Positions 27,264 to 36,569 of a stretch of DNA of 64,000 nt are shown here, piece after piece. The notes below the pieces were generated by a model. That model saw nothing but the letters and a program-made list of their open reading frames with translations. It did not search any database and was not told the origin of the DNA. Location of the stretch: the NCBI RefSeq assembly GCF_025699485.1, contig NZ_JANUXN010000002.1, positions 248,001 through 312,000 on the forward strand, read 5' to 3'. Both the position numbers and the translations under genes were made by a program. This DNA comes from Thauera carbonicopians (GTDB taxonomy: Bacteria > Pseudomonadota > Gammaproteobacteria > Burkholderiales > Rhodocyclaceae). Each line of letters starts with the position of its first letter. Position 1 is the stretch's first letter.

Positions 27264-28040
27264 TTATTTCTCGACGAAGGCGCGCTCGATCACGTAGTCG
27301 CCCGGCTGGCCGATGCGCGGCGACATCTTGAAGCCGCGGGCGTCGAGCATGGCGCAGCTGTCCGCGTTCATCGCCTGGCTGCCGCAGATCATCACGCGGT
27401 CCACCGCGGGGTCCAGCGGCGGCAGGCCGATGTCGGTGAACAGCTTGCCGGATTCGACCAGATGGGTGATGCGGCCGGTGTTGCGGAAGGGCTCGCGGGT
27501 GACGGTGGGGTAATAGGTCAGCTGCTTGCGGACCTGCTCGCCGAAGAACTCGTTCTGCGGCAGTTCCTGGGTGATGAAGTCGGTGTAGGCGAGCTCGGAG
27601 ACGAAGCGCACGCCGTGGATCAGCACCACTTTCTCGAAGCGCTCGTAGGTCTCCGGGTCCTGGATCACGCTCAGGAAGGGGGCCAGGCCGGTGCCGGTGG
27701 CGAGCAGGTAGAGGTGCTTGCCGGGATTCAGGTCGTGCAGCACCAGCGTACCGGTGGGCTTCTTGCTGACGATGACCGGATCGCCTTCGCGCAGGTGCTG
27801 CAGGCGCGAGGTCAGCGGGCCGTCCTGCACCTTGATGCTGAAGAACTCGAGATGCTCCTCGTAGTTGGGGCTGGCGATCGAATAGGCGCGAGTCAGCGGC
27901 TTGCCATCGACGTCCAGCCCGATCATCACGAACTGGCCATTCTCGAAGCGCAGGCCCGGGTCGCGGGTGGTGCGGAAGCTGAACAGCGAATCGTTCCAGT
28001 GATGGACGCTGATGACACGTTCGGTAAGCAGGTTGCTCAT
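27264..28040 (-). CDS. fpr: Ferredoxin-NADP+ reductase, paralogue 1
   Basis: 258 residues. FAD-binding half with RAYSIASPNYEEHLEFFSIK and GPLTSRLQHL; NADP half with LLATGTGLAPFLSVI and VMICGSQAMN, ending in the aromatic-free tail AFVEK typical of bacterial subclass I FNR. Moves electrons between NADPH and ferredoxin or flavodoxin, often for oxidative-stress defence and Fe-S repair. The start MSNLLTERV is preferred to an upstream start because the latter adds 13 non-family residues. Divergent from a LysR regulator, as fpr and finR are in pseudomonads. A second copy, about three quarters identical, lies at 32.8 kb. Confidence 0.93.
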   Translation of the reverse strand: MSNLLTERVISVHHWNDSLFSFRTTRDPGLRFENGQFVMIGLDVDGKPLTRAYSIASPNYEEHLEFFSIKVQDGPLTSRLQHLREGDPVIVSKKPTGTLVLHDLNPGKHLYLLATGTGLAPFLSVIQDPETYERFEKVVLIHGVRFVSELAYTDFITQELPQNEFFGEQVRKQLTYYPTVTREPFRNTGRITHLVESGKLFTDIGLPPLDPAVDRVMICGSQAMNADSCAMLDARGFKMSPRIGQPGDYVIERAFVEK

Positions 28041-28142
28041 GGCGGGCGCTCTTGCTGGGCGAATGGAAATGGGCTGCATTCTAGATGCGCTGGCTTACTT
28101 GTTTAGTGGATAATCTTCATATGAGTTACCTGTAAATTAGAT

Positions 28143-29069
28143 ATGCGATTCACCTTGCGCCAGATCCAGGTCTTCGTCGCCATCGCCAGCAACGACAACG
28201 TGTCGCGCGCGGCGGAAGTGCTGAGCCTGTCGCAGTCCGCCACCAGCGCGGCGCTGGCCGAGCTCGAGGGCCAGTTCGACCAGCAGTTGTTCGACCGCCA
28301 CGGCAAGCGTCTGCGTCTCAACGAGCAGGGCAGGCTGCTGTTGCCGCGCGCGGTCGAACTGCTCGACCGCGCCGAGGAAATGGATGCGCTGCTGCGCGGC
28401 GAACGCGGCCTGGGCAGCCTGCGCGTCGGTGCCACGCTGACGATCGGCAACTACCTGCTGCCGCTGATCGTCTCCGAGTTCCTGCAACGCCACCCGGAAA
28501 GCCGGGTCAAGCTCGAAGTGCGCAATACCGCCACCATCACCGCGATGCTGGCGCGCTACGAGATCGACCTCGGCTTGATGGAAGGCCTGGTGGTCGACCG
28601 CGAACTGGAAACGGAACAGTGGGTCGAGGACGAACTGGTGGTGTTCTGCGCGCCGGGCCATCGCCTGGCCGGGCGCAAGACGGTGGCGTTCAGCGAGATC
28701 GCCTACGAACCCTGGATCCTGCGGGAGCTCGGTTCCGGCACGCGCGAGACTTTCGACCAGGCTTTGCGCCACTGGCCGGGCGGTGTATTGCCCCGGCTGG
28801 AACTGGAGCACACCGAAGCGGTCAAGCGTGCGGTGGAAAGTGGGCTGGGGCTGGGCTGCCTGTCGCGGCTGTCGCTGCGCGACGCCTTTCGCCGAGGCAG
28901 TCTGGTGCCGCTCGAAACCCCCGAACTGGATCTGAAACGGCATTTCTGCTTCGCCTGGCACCGCGGCAAGTACCACAGCGCGGCCATCCGCCGCTTCCTC
29001 GACGATTGCCGCGCCTTTGCCGCCGGCGCCCGGCGCAGCGACGAGATTCCGCTGCCAGCGGTGCGCTGA
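28143..29069 (+). CDS. LysR family transcriptional regulator, FinR-like by position
   Basis: 308 residues: N-terminal winged helix (FTLRQIQVFVAIASNDNVSR, AAEVLSLSQSATSAALAELE) and C-terminal substrate-binding domain (about 90-295, LRVGATLTIGNYLLPLIVSE). Starts 102 bases from the divergent ferredoxin-NADP reductase gene, over an AT-richer gap, suggesting it controls that gene. In Pseudomonas the LysR protein FinR activates the divergent fpr gene under superoxide; calling this FinR is inference from position. The substrate domain resembles the CbbR/CysL-like group. Confidence 0.9.
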   Translation: MRFTLRQIQVFVAIASNDNVSRAAEVLSLSQSATSAALAELEGQFDQQLFDRHGKRLRLNEQGRLLLPRAVELLDRAEEMDALLRGERGLGSLRVGATLTIGNYLLPLIVSEFLQRHPESRVKLEVRNTATITAMLARYEIDLGLMEGLVVDRELETEQWVEDELVVFCAPGHRLAGRKTVAFSEIAYEPWILRELGSGTRETFDQALRHWPGGVLPRLELEHTEAVKRAVESGLGLGCLSRLSLRDAFRRGSLVPLETPELDLKRHFCFAWHRGKYHSAAIRRFLDDCRAFAAGARRSDEIPLPAVR

Positions 29070-29115
29070 GGCAGAATACACTCTCTCCCCCAATGGACTT
29101 CCGCACGGTGCAGCC

Positions 29116-30288
29116 ATGAGCGTCATCGAATCCGTCCGTCCCCTGCACGGCAAACTCACCGCCATCCGGCGCGACATCCACGCCCACCCCGAACTCGCGT
29201 TCGAGGAGCACCGCACCGCCGAACTCGTCGCCCGCCATCTCGAAGCGCTCGGCATCGAGACCCATCGCGGCATCGGCGGCACCGGCGTGGTCGGCGTCGT
29301 GCGCGGTGGCCGCAGCCTGCGCGCGATCGGCCTGCGCGCCGACATGGATGCGTTGCCGATCACCGAGCGCAACACTTTTGCGCACAAATCCACCATACAG
29401 GGCTGCATGCACGCCTGTGGCCACGACGGCCACACCACGATGCTGCTCGGCGCCGCCGAGGCGCTGGCGACGCGCAAGGACTTCGACGGCACGGTGTATC
29501 TGATCTTCCAGCCCGCCGAGGAAGGCGAGGGCGGCGCACCGGCGATGATCGCCGACGGCCTGTTCGACCGCTTTCCGATGGAGGCCGTATTAGGTATGCA
29601 CAACTGGCCGGGCATGGAGGCGGGAAGCTTCGCCATCCACAGTGGCCCGGTGATGGCCAGCGCCGACCGCTTCGACATCCGCTTCACCGGTGTCGGCGCG
29701 CACGCGGCGATGCCCCACCTGGGCGTGGACCCGGTGGTCGCCGGCGCGGCTTTCGTGCAGGCGGCGCAGACCCTGGTCAGCCGCAGGCTCGATCCGATCG
29801 ACGCTGGCGTGGTGTCGGTGACCCAGTTCCATGCCGGCGAGGCCTACAACGTCATTCCCGACCGCGCCGAGCTGTGCGGCACGGTGCGCACTTTCGCGGC
29901 GGAGGTGCGCGACCGCCTGGAGCGCGGCCTGCGCCAGGTCGCCGAAGGCATCGCCGCCAGCCATGGCGTGCAGCTTGCCTTCGAATACCGGCGGGGCTAC
30001 CCGCCGACGATCAACACCGCCGACGAAGCCGCGCTGTGTGCCGAGGCGGCGCGCGCGGTGGTCGGTCCGGAGCGGGTGTTCACCGACCGCCGCCCGAGCA
30101 TGGGCGCGGAAGACTTCGCCTACTTCCTGCAGGAGAGGCCCGGTGCCTATGTCTGGATCGGCAACGGGCCGGGCGAGGGCGGCTGCACGCTGCACAATCC
30201 CCATTACGACTTCAACGACGAGGTGCTGCCGACCGGTGTCGCCTACTGGTGCCAGTTGGCGCGCACCCTGCTGGCGGCGTCGCGCTGA
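29116..30288 (+). CDS. M20 family amidohydrolase (hippurate hydrolase / N-acyl-amino acid deacylase type)
   Basis: 390 residues. Metal-binding catalytic domain with IRRDIHAHPELAFEEHRTAE, GLRADMDALPI, CMHACGHDGHTTMLLGAAEA and FQPAEEGEGGAPAMI, a dimerisation lid (about 180-295) and the closing MGAEDFAYFL and GGCTLHNPHYDFND. The CGHDGH and EE pairs are complete. Cleaves N-acylated amino acids; the substrate is not predictable. Cytoplasmic. Starts 46 bases after the LysR gene, and the membrane permease follows after 17 bases, so all three could be one transcript. Confidence 0.9.
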   Translation: MSVIESVRPLHGKLTAIRRDIHAHPELAFEEHRTAELVARHLEALGIETHRGIGGTGVVGVVRGGRSLRAIGLRADMDALPITERNTFAHKSTIQGCMHACGHDGHTTMLLGAAEALATRKDFDGTVYLIFQPAEEGEGGAPAMIADGLFDRFPMEAVLGMHNWPGMEAGSFAIHSGPVMASADRFDIRFTGVGAHAAMPHLGVDPVVAGAAFVQAAQTLVSRRLDPIDAGVVSVTQFHAGEAYNVIPDRAELCGTVRTFAAEVRDRLERGLRQVAEGIAASHGVQLAFEYRRGYPPTINTADEAALCAEAARAVVGPERVFTDRRPSMGAEDFAYFLQERPGAYVWIGNGPGEGGCTLHNPHYDFNDEVLPTGVAYWCQLARTLLAASR

Positions 30289-30305
30289 GGCCGACGGAGG
30301 AACCG

Positions 30306-32801
30306 ATGAAGACGCTGCGCCTGGCTTTCCGCATGATGTTGCGCGACCTGCGCGCGGGCGAACTGCACCTGCTCGGGCTGGCGATCGTCATCGCCGTGGC
30401 CAGCCTGACCAGCGTCGGCTTCCTGGCCGACCGCGTCGGCCGCGCGCTGGACCGCGAGGCCAACCAGTTGCTGGGCGGCGACCTGTTGCTGCGCGCCGAC
30501 CGGCCGTGGCCGGCGGAGGTCGCCGGCGAAGCGCGCGATCGCAGTTTGCAGACCGCCGAGACGGTGTTGTTCACCAGCATGGCGAGCACCGAAGAGGCGG
30601 CGGTGCTGGCGGGTGTCAAGGTCGTCGAGGACGGCTACCCGCTGCGCGGCGCGATCCGCATCGCAGCCGGCCCCAACCAGCCGGACGAAGTCGCCGGGCG
30701 GGTGCCGGCACAAGGCGAAGTCTGGCTCGACGAACGCCTGTTCGCCGAGCTGGGTATCGCGGTGGGCGACCGGGTCGGCCTCGGCGAAGTCGAGTTCCGC
30801 GTCGGCGCGATGGTGACGTTCGAATCCGACCGCGGCGCCAACTTCTTCAGCCTGCTGCCGCGCGCGATCTTCAACCTGGAGGACCTGGACGCCACCGGCC
30901 TGATCGTCGAAGGCAGCCGCGCCACCTGGCGCCTGCACGTGGCGGGCACGCCGCAGGCAGTCGAAGCCTACGAGAAGTGGGCGGACGCCAACCTGGGCCG
31001 TGGCCAGCGCGTCGAGACGGTGGAAAACGCCCGCCCCGAAGTGCGCTCGGCGCTCGACCAGGCGCAGCGCTTCCTGCGCCTCGCCGCGCTGCTGGCGGTG
31101 ATCCTCGCCGCGGTCGCGGTCGGCCTGTCGGCGCGGCGCTTCATGGCCCGTCACCTCGACGGCTGCGCGGTGATGCGGGTGCTGGGTGCCAGCCAGGCGC
31201 AGGTGCTGGGCGTGGTCGTCGGTGAATTCCTGCTGTTCGGCCTCGCCGCCGCGGTGGCCGGCACGGCGCTGGGCTGGTCGGTGCAATGGGGGCTGGCGGG
31301 CGGCCTGCGCGAGATCCTCGCCACCGAGCTGCCGGCGCCTTCGCTGCTGCCGCTGGCGCACGGCGTGGTGGTCGGCATGGCGCTGCTGGCCGGCTTCGTG
31401 CTGCCGCAGTTGCTGCGCCTGGGCAGGGTCAGCACCCTGCGCGTGCTGCGGCGCGAGTTCGACCTGGCCGAGCCGCTGTCGGGCACGGCCTGGGCGCTGG
31501 GGCTGGTCGCGCTGCTCGGCCTGATCTTCTGGATCGCCGCCGATGCCCGGCTGGGAGCGATGGTGGCGGCCGGCTTCGCAGTCGCGCTGGGCGTGTTCGC
31601 GCTGGCGGCCTGGTGGGTGCTGAAGCTGGCGGGCAGCCTGAAGGGGCAGGGCAGCCTGCGCGGCGGCGGCTGGCGCTACGGCATTGCCGCGCTCGGCCGG
31701 CGCATGGGCGGCAGCGTGATCCAGGCCGCGGCGCTCGGCCTGGGCATGACGGCGCTGCTGCTGCTGACCCTGGTGCGTGCCGATCTGCTCGACAACTGGC
31801 GCGCGATGGCGTCGCCGGATGCGCCCAACCGTTTCGTCATCAACATCCAGCCCGACCAGCGTGCCGGCGTGGCCGAGCTGTTCGCCGCCGAAGGGATGGT
31901 CGTGCCCGACATCCAGCCGATGATCCGCGGCCGCATGGTGGCGATCAACGGCGAGCCGGTCGAGCTCGAGCGCTACGAGGACGAGCGCACCCGGCGCCTG
32001 GCCGAGCGCGAGTTCAACCTGTCCTATTCGGCCCGGCTGCCCGGCGGCAACGAAGTGCAGGCCGGCCGCTGGCATGGCGGCGAGCGCACGCCGCAGTTTT
32101 CGGTGGAGGCGGGGCTGGCGCAGACCTTCGGCCTGAAGCTGGGCGACCGCGTGACTTTCGAGATCGCCGGCGAGCGCGTCGAGGCGCCGATCAGCAGCGT
32201 GCGCAAGCTCGACTGGGATTCGATGCGGGTGAACTTCTTCTTCATCGCCTCCGAAGGGCTGCTGGAGGACTACCCCGCCAGCCTGATCACCAGCTTCCAT
32301 CTGCCGGCCGCCAACCACGATTTCACCACCCGGCTGGTCGGCGCTTTCCCCAATCTGTCGGTGATCGACATCGCCGCGGTGCTGGCGCAGGTGCAGGCGA
32401 TGACCGACAAGCTGATCGTCATCGTGCAGTTCGTGTTCGGCTTTGCGGTGCTGGCCGGTCTGGTGGTGCTGTACGCGGCGCTGCAGGCCACCCACGACGA
32501 GCGTGAATACGAGCTGGCGATGCTGCGCACCCTCGGGGCACGCAACCGCCAGGTGCGGCAGGCGCTGCTGGCGGAATTCCTCGTGCTCGGCGGCGTGGCC
32601 GGCGTGCTCGCCGGCATCGGTGCCAGCGCGATCGGCTGGGTACTGGCCGAGCAGGTGTTCAAGATGGCCTACGTACCGGCGCTGCTGCCGGTGGTGGTGG
32701 CGGTGCTGCTGGGCGCGGCGGGTGTCGTCGCCGGCGGCTGGCTGGGCACCCGCCGGCTGCTGTCGCGGCCGCCGCTGGCCAGCCTGCGTGCGCTGGCCTG
32801 A
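30306..32801 (+). CDS. ABC transporter permease, FtsX/MacB family (YbbP-like)
   Basis: 831 residues with about ten membrane helices and two FtsX-type domains (cores about 255-375 and 695-825) separated by periplasmic loops, the layout of YbbP/LolC-like permeases. Landmarks: LRLAFRMMLRDLRAGELHLL, ARRFMARHLDGCAVMRVLGA and EREYELAMLRTLGARNRQVR, the coupling helices that contact an ATPase. The matching ATPase (YbbA/LolD type) is not next to it. Probably part of an extractor or export complex in the inner membrane. A strong GGAGGA site precedes ATG 30306. Confidence 0.9.
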   Translation: MKTLRLAFRMMLRDLRAGELHLLGLAIVIAVASLTSVGFLADRVGRALDREANQLLGGDLLLRADRPWPAEVAGEARDRSLQTAETVLFTSMASTEEAAVLAGVKVVEDGYPLRGAIRIAAGPNQPDEVAGRVPAQGEVWLDERLFAELGIAVGDRVGLGEVEFRVGAMVTFESDRGANFFSLLPRAIFNLEDLDATGLIVEGSRATWRLHVAGTPQAVEAYEKWADANLGRGQRVETVENARPEVRSALDQAQRFLRLAALLAVILAAVAVGLSARRFMARHLDGCAVMRVLGASQAQVLGVVVGEFLLFGLAAAVAGTALGWSVQWGLAGGLREILATELPAPSLLPLAHGVVVGMALLAGFVLPQLLRLGRVSTLRVLRREFDLAEPLSGTAWALGLVALLGLIFWIAADARLGAMVAAGFAVALGVFALAAWWVLKLAGSLKGQGSLRGGGWRYGIAALGRRMGGSVIQAAALGLGMTALLLLTLVRADLLDNWRAMASPDAPNRFVINIQPDQRAGVAELFAAEGMVVPDIQPMIRGRMVAINGEPVELERYEDERTRRLAEREFNLSYSARLPGGNEVQAGRWHGGERTPQFSVEAGLAQTFGLKLGDRVTFEIAGERVEAPISSVRKLDWDSMRVNFFFIASEGLLEDYPASLITSFHLPAANHDFTTRLVGAFPNLSVIDIAAVLAQVQAMTDKLIVIVQFVFGFAVLAGLVVLYAALQATHDEREYELAMLRTLGARNRQVRQALLAEFLVLGGVAGVLAGIGASAIGWVLAEQVFKMAYVPALLPVVVAVLLGAAGVVAGGWLGTRRLLSRPPLASLRALA

Positions 32802-32816
32802 CGCGGCTCCGTGAGC

Positions 32817-33593
32817 TTATTTCTCGACGAAGGCGTGTTCGATGACGTAGTCGCCCGGCTCGCCGATCCGCTTCGACACCTTGAAGCCGCGGCGGTCGAG
32901 CAGGTCGCGGGAATCCTTCAGCATCGCCGCGCTGCCGCAGATCATCACGCGGTCCACCGCCGGGTCCAGCGGCGGCAGGCCGATGTCCTCGAACAGCTTG
33001 CCGCTTTCGATCAGCGTCGTCAGGCGGCCCTGGTTGCGATAGGGTTCGCGGGTGACCGTGGGGTAGTAGATCAGCTTTTCGCTGATGGCCTCGCCGAGGA
33101 ATTCGTGTTGGGGCAGTTCGTGGGTGATGTAGTGGTTGTAGGCCAGTTCGCTGACGTAGCGCACGCCGTGGATCAGGACGACCTTCTCGAAGTGGTCGTA
33201 GACGTCGAGGTCGCGGATCACGCTCATGAAGGGCGCCAGGCCGGTGCCGGTGGAGAACAGGTAGAGGTGCTTGCCGGGATTCAGGTCGTGCAGCACCAGG
33301 GTGCCGGTCGGCTTGCGCGAAACCAGCAGGCTGTCGCCCGGCTGCAGGTGCTGCAGGCGCGAGGTGAGCGGGCCGTCCTGCACCTTGATGCTGAGGAATT
33401 CGAGCGTTTCCTCGTAGTTGGGGCTGGCGATCGAATAGGCGCGCATCAGCGGCCGTCCGTTCACTTCCAGGCCGATCATCACGAATTGGCCGTTCTCGAA
33501 CCGCAATGCGCGGTCCCGTGTCGTGGTGAAGGAGAACAGGGTGTCGTTCCAGTGATGGACCGAGAGGATTTTTTCAGTGATGAAGGCTGCCAT
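32817..33593 (-). CDS. fpr: Ferredoxin-NADP+ reductase, paralogue 2
   Basis: 258 residues, the same length as the copy at 27.3 kb and aligning with it without gaps at roughly three quarters identity. FAD motif RAYSIASPNYEETLEFLSIK, NADP motif LFSTGTGLAPFMSVI, MICGSAAMLKDS and the same AFVEK end. Differences gather in the 150-180 region (NHYITHELPQHEFLGEAISE) and around 230-245, which are near the NADP and partner surfaces. Unlike copy 1 it has no divergent regulator; its start faces rmuC. Converges on the FtsX-type gene with 15 bases between stops. Confidence 0.92.
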   Translation of the reverse strand: MAAFITEKILSVHHWNDTLFSFTTTRDRALRFENGQFVMIGLEVNGRPLMRAYSIASPNYEETLEFLSIKVQDGPLTSRLQHLQPGDSLLVSRKPTGTLVLHDLNPGKHLYLFSTGTGLAPFMSVIRDLDVYDHFEKVVLIHGVRYVSELAYNHYITHELPQHEFLGEAISEKLIYYPTVTREPYRNQGRLTTLIESGKLFEDIGLPPLDPAVDRVMICGSAAMLKDSRDLLDRRGFKVSKRIGEPGDYVIEHAFVEK

Positions 33594-33694
33594 GGCGGGA
33601 GCGGGGACCTTGAGGTGAAAACGCAATTCTACAATGCGGCGAGCGCTGCTGCTGCCGACGATAGGCGGCATTGTTCGGTAGAGTGCCGGTCGAT

Positions 33695-34894
33695 ATGCCG
33701 ATGATGAATGAAACCGAACTGCTGCTGGCGGCGCTGGGCGGCGTCGCGCTGCTGCTGGTGTGGGCGCTGGTGCGCCTGCACGGCATCGAGCGGGACCTGC
33801 CGCAGCGTGCCGCGGACTATCTGGAACAGGCGATGGAGCAGCAGCTCGGCGCCCAGCACCGCGAGATCCTGCGCGACCTGCACGAAGGCATGGCGCGCCA
33901 GACCGACCGCATCGGCGAGCATGCGCGCGCCGACCGCGAACTGCTGCAGCGCGGCCTGAGCGCGGCGTCGATGCAGCTGTCGCGCGGCATGCAGGCGCTG
34001 ACGCAGAGCGTGGACGGGCGCCTGGACACCTTGTCGGGCCAGGTCAACCAGCGGCTCGACGAAGGTTTCCGCAAGACCAACGAGACCTTTGCCAATGTGA
34101 TGGCCCGGCTGGCGACGATCGACGAGGCGCAGAAGAAGATCGACGGCCTCACCACCAATGTCGTCAGCCTGCAGGAACTGCTCGGCGACAAGCGCGCACG
34201 CGGCGCCTTCGGCGAAGTGCAGCTCGAGGCCCTGGTGCGCAACATGCTGCCGCCCGAGGCCTTTTCCTTCCAGCAGGTGCTGCCCAACGGCACGCGCGTC
34301 GATTGCCTGCTGAGTCTGCCGGAGCCGACCGGCAGCATCGCCGTGGATGCCAAGTTTCCGCTGGAGAACTATCACCGCATGTTCGACGCCGCCGGGCCGG
34401 CGGAGCGGGATGCCGCGCAGCGTGCCTTCCGCGTCGATCTCAAGCGCCACGTTGACGCCATCGCCGGCAAGTACATCCTGCCCGGCACGACGTCGGATGG
34501 CGCGGTGATGTTCCTGCCGGCCGAAGCGGTGTTCGCCGAAGTCCATGCCTACCACCCCGAGATCGTCGCCCATGCGCAGCAGCGGCGGGTGTGGATCGTG
34601 TCGCCGACCACGCTGATGGCGGTGCTCAACACCGCGCGCGCGGTGCTGAAGGACGTCGAGACGCGCAAGCAGATCCACGTCATCCAGGATGCGCTGGGCA
34701 AGCTGGCGAAGGATTTCCAGCGCTTCGACGAGCGCATGGCGGCGCTGGCGCGCCACATCGAGCAGGCCAGCCGCGACGTGCAGGACGTGCAGACTTCCAG
34801 CCGCAAGATCAGCGCCCATTTCCACAAGATCGAGTCGGCGCGCTTCGACGAGTTGGAACCCGCGGCCGACGCGGCGGTCAGTTCCCGCACTTGA
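33695..34894 (+). CDS. rmuC: DNA recombination protein RmuC
   Basis: 399 residues. One N-terminal membrane helix (about 8-28, LLLAALGGVALLLVWALVRL), a long coiled coil (about 30-150) and the RmuC domain (about 155-370): LLGDKRARGAFGEVQLEALV, IAVDAKFPLENYHRMFDAAG, FLPAEAVFAEVHAYHPEIV, WIVSPTTLMAVLNTAR. RmuC limits inversions at short inverted repeats and resembles restriction-endonuclease folds. ATG 33695 is chosen; ATG 33704 is an alternative and would shorten it by three residues. Confidence 0.93.
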   Translation: MPMMNETELLLAALGGVALLLVWALVRLHGIERDLPQRAADYLEQAMEQQLGAQHREILRDLHEGMARQTDRIGEHARADRELLQRGLSAASMQLSRGMQALTQSVDGRLDTLSGQVNQRLDEGFRKTNETFANVMARLATIDEAQKKIDGLTTNVVSLQELLGDKRARGAFGEVQLEALVRNMLPPEAFSFQQVLPNGTRVDCLLSLPEPTGSIAVDAKFPLENYHRMFDAAGPAERDAAQRAFRVDLKRHVDAIAGKYILPGTTSDGAVMFLPAEAVFAEVHAYHPEIVAHAQQRRVWIVSPTTLMAVLNTARAVLKDVETRKQIHVIQDALGKLAKDFQRFDERMAALARHIEQASRDVQDVQTSSRKISAHFHKIESARFDELEPAADAAVSSRT

Positions 34895-34963
34895 TCCCTG
34901 ACAGGTACAGGCCCGGCCGGCCTGCCTAGACTGGAATTTCCCGCTTTTTGCGTTGCGAGGCTG

Positions 34964-35257
34964 ATGCCCATGTCCAAATTCGTGCCGATGCTGTTCCTGA
35001 TGGGCTTGTTCTTCTTCATGTGGCTGCTGTTGTACGCACACCAGCGCAAGGAGAGGCAGAAGCGCGCCCTGCCGCTGCGCCAGGACTTTCTCGCCGTGCA
35101 CGGCAAAGCCGAGCCGAGCTGCCACGCCTGCGGCAAGACCGAACTGAAGGACGAGGGTCTCGGCTCCGGGAAGGATACGCGCCGCATCGTGTCCTGCACG
35201 GCATGCGACACCTTGCTCTACCGCTACGAACGCCCGGCGGAGGCCGAGGCGAGCTGA
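34964..35257 (+). CDS. Small membrane-anchored protein with two CxxC pairs
   Basis: 97 residues. One N-terminal helix (about 6-25, [20 protein letters not shown]), a basic stretch ([14 protein letters not shown]), then a compact domain with [13 protein letters not shown] and [15 protein letters not shown]. The two C-x(2)-C knuckles are spaced like a zinc ribbon. The short C-terminus would lie in the cytoplasm if the basic stretch is the stop-transfer signal. I do not recognise a named family. It stands between rmuC and purT with its own leader. Confidence 0.75.
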   Translation: MPMSKFVPMLFLMGLFFFMWLLLYAHQRKERQKRALPLRQDFLAVHGKAEPSCHACGKTELKDEGLGSGKDTRRIVSCTACDTLLYRYERPAEAEAS

Positions 35258-35351
35258 GCGGGAACGAAACCGGCGCCTGCCGTATTACCATGCGCACTCC
35301 GCGGCCCCGTCCCCGTTCCGCGCCGCGATTCCCATTTCAAGGAGTGATTGC

Positions 35352-36551
35352 ATGAAGCTGGGTACCCCCTTGTCGTCCAGCGCGCTGCGCGTGATGCTGC
35401 TCGGCGCCGGCGAACTGGGCAAGGAAGTCGCCATTGCGCTGCAGCGCCTCGGTGTCGAGGTGATCGCGGTCGACCGCTACGCCGACGCGCCGGGCCACCA
35501 GGTGGCGCATCGCGCCCACGTGATGCCGATGACCGACGGTGCTGCGCTGCGTGCCCTGGTCGAGGCCGAGCGCCCGCACCTGATCGTGCCCGAGATCGAG
35601 GCCATCGCCACCGACATGCTGGCCGAGATCGAGGCTGCCGGCCTGGCCGAAGTCATTCCCACCGCACGTGCCGCGCAACTGACGATGAATCGCGAGGGCA
35701 TCCGCCGCCTCGCCGCCGAGGAACTGGGCCTGCCCACGTCGCCCTACCATTTCGCCGATTCGCTCGAAGCGCTGCAGGCCGCCATCGACGGCGGCATCGG
35801 CTATCCCTGCATCGTCAAGCCGGTGATGTCCTCGTCGGGCAAGGGCCAATCGACGCTGCGCGGGCCGGACGACGTGGCGAAGGCCTGGGACTACGCCGCG
35901 TCCGGCGGGCGGGTGAACCAGGGGCGGGTGATCGTCGAGGGCTTCGTCGACTTCGACTACGAGATCACGCTGCTGACGGTGCGCGCACGTGACCCGGACG
36001 GCGAAGTCAGGACGCATTTCTGCGAACCGATCGGCCATCGCCAGGTGGCGGGCGACTACGTCGAATCCTGGCAGCCGCAGCCGATGAGCGCGGTGGCGCT
36101 GGCCGAGTCGCGCCGCATCGCCGAGGCGGTCACGGGCAATCTCGGCGGCCGCGGCCTGTTCGGTGTCGAGCTCTTCGTCAAGGGCGACCAGGTGTGGTTC
36201 TCGGAAGTGAGCCCGCGGCCGCACGACACCGGCCTGGTCACGCTGTGCTCGCAGCGCTTCTCCGAATTCGAGCTGCACGCCCGCGCCATCCTCGGCCTGC
36301 CGGTGGATACGGCGCTGTGCGAGCCGGGTGCGTCGGCGGTGATCTACGGCGGCATGGACGCAGCCGGCATCGCCTTCGAAGGCGTCGCCGAGGCGCTGGC
36401 GGTGCCGCGCAGCGACCTGCGCCTGTTCGGCAAGCCCGAGGCCTTCGACAGGCGCCGCATGGGCGTGGCGGTGGCCAATGGCGCGGACGTGGCCGAGGCG
36501 CGCGAGCGCGCCACGCTGGCGGCAGGTAAGGTCAGGCCGGTCAGGAGCTGA
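35352..36551 (+). CDS. purT: Formate-dependent phosphoribosylglycinamide formyltransferase PurT
   Basis: 399 residues, ATP-grasp fold. Converts GAR plus formate and ATP to formyl-GAR, the folate-free version of the third step of purine synthesis. Landmarks: [76 protein letters not shown] and [19 protein letters not shown]. Length equals that of the E. coli enzyme (392) plus a few residues. A GGAG lies 8 bases before the ATG (35340-35343). No other purine gene is adjacent. Confidence 0.96.
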   Translation: MKLGTPLSSSALRVMLLGAGELGKEVAIALQRLGVEVIAVDRYADAPGHQVAHRAHVMPMTDGAALRALVEAERPHLIVPEIEAIATDMLAEIEAAGLAEVIPTARAAQLTMNREGIRRLAAEELGLPTSPYHFADSLEALQAAIDGGIGYPCIVKPVMSSSGKGQSTLRGPDDVAKAWDYAASGGRVNQGRVIVEGFVDFDYEITLLTVRARDPDGEVRTHFCEPIGHRQVAGDYVESWQPQPMSAVALAESRRIAEAVTGNLGGRGLFGVELFVKGDQVWFSEVSPRPHDTGLVTLCSQRFSEFELHARAILGLPVDTALCEPGASAVIYGGMDAAGIAFEGVAEALAVPRSDLRLFGKPEAFDRRRMGVAVANGADVAEARERATLAAGKVRPVRS

Positions 36552-36569
36552 GCGGGGGCTGGGGCGGCT

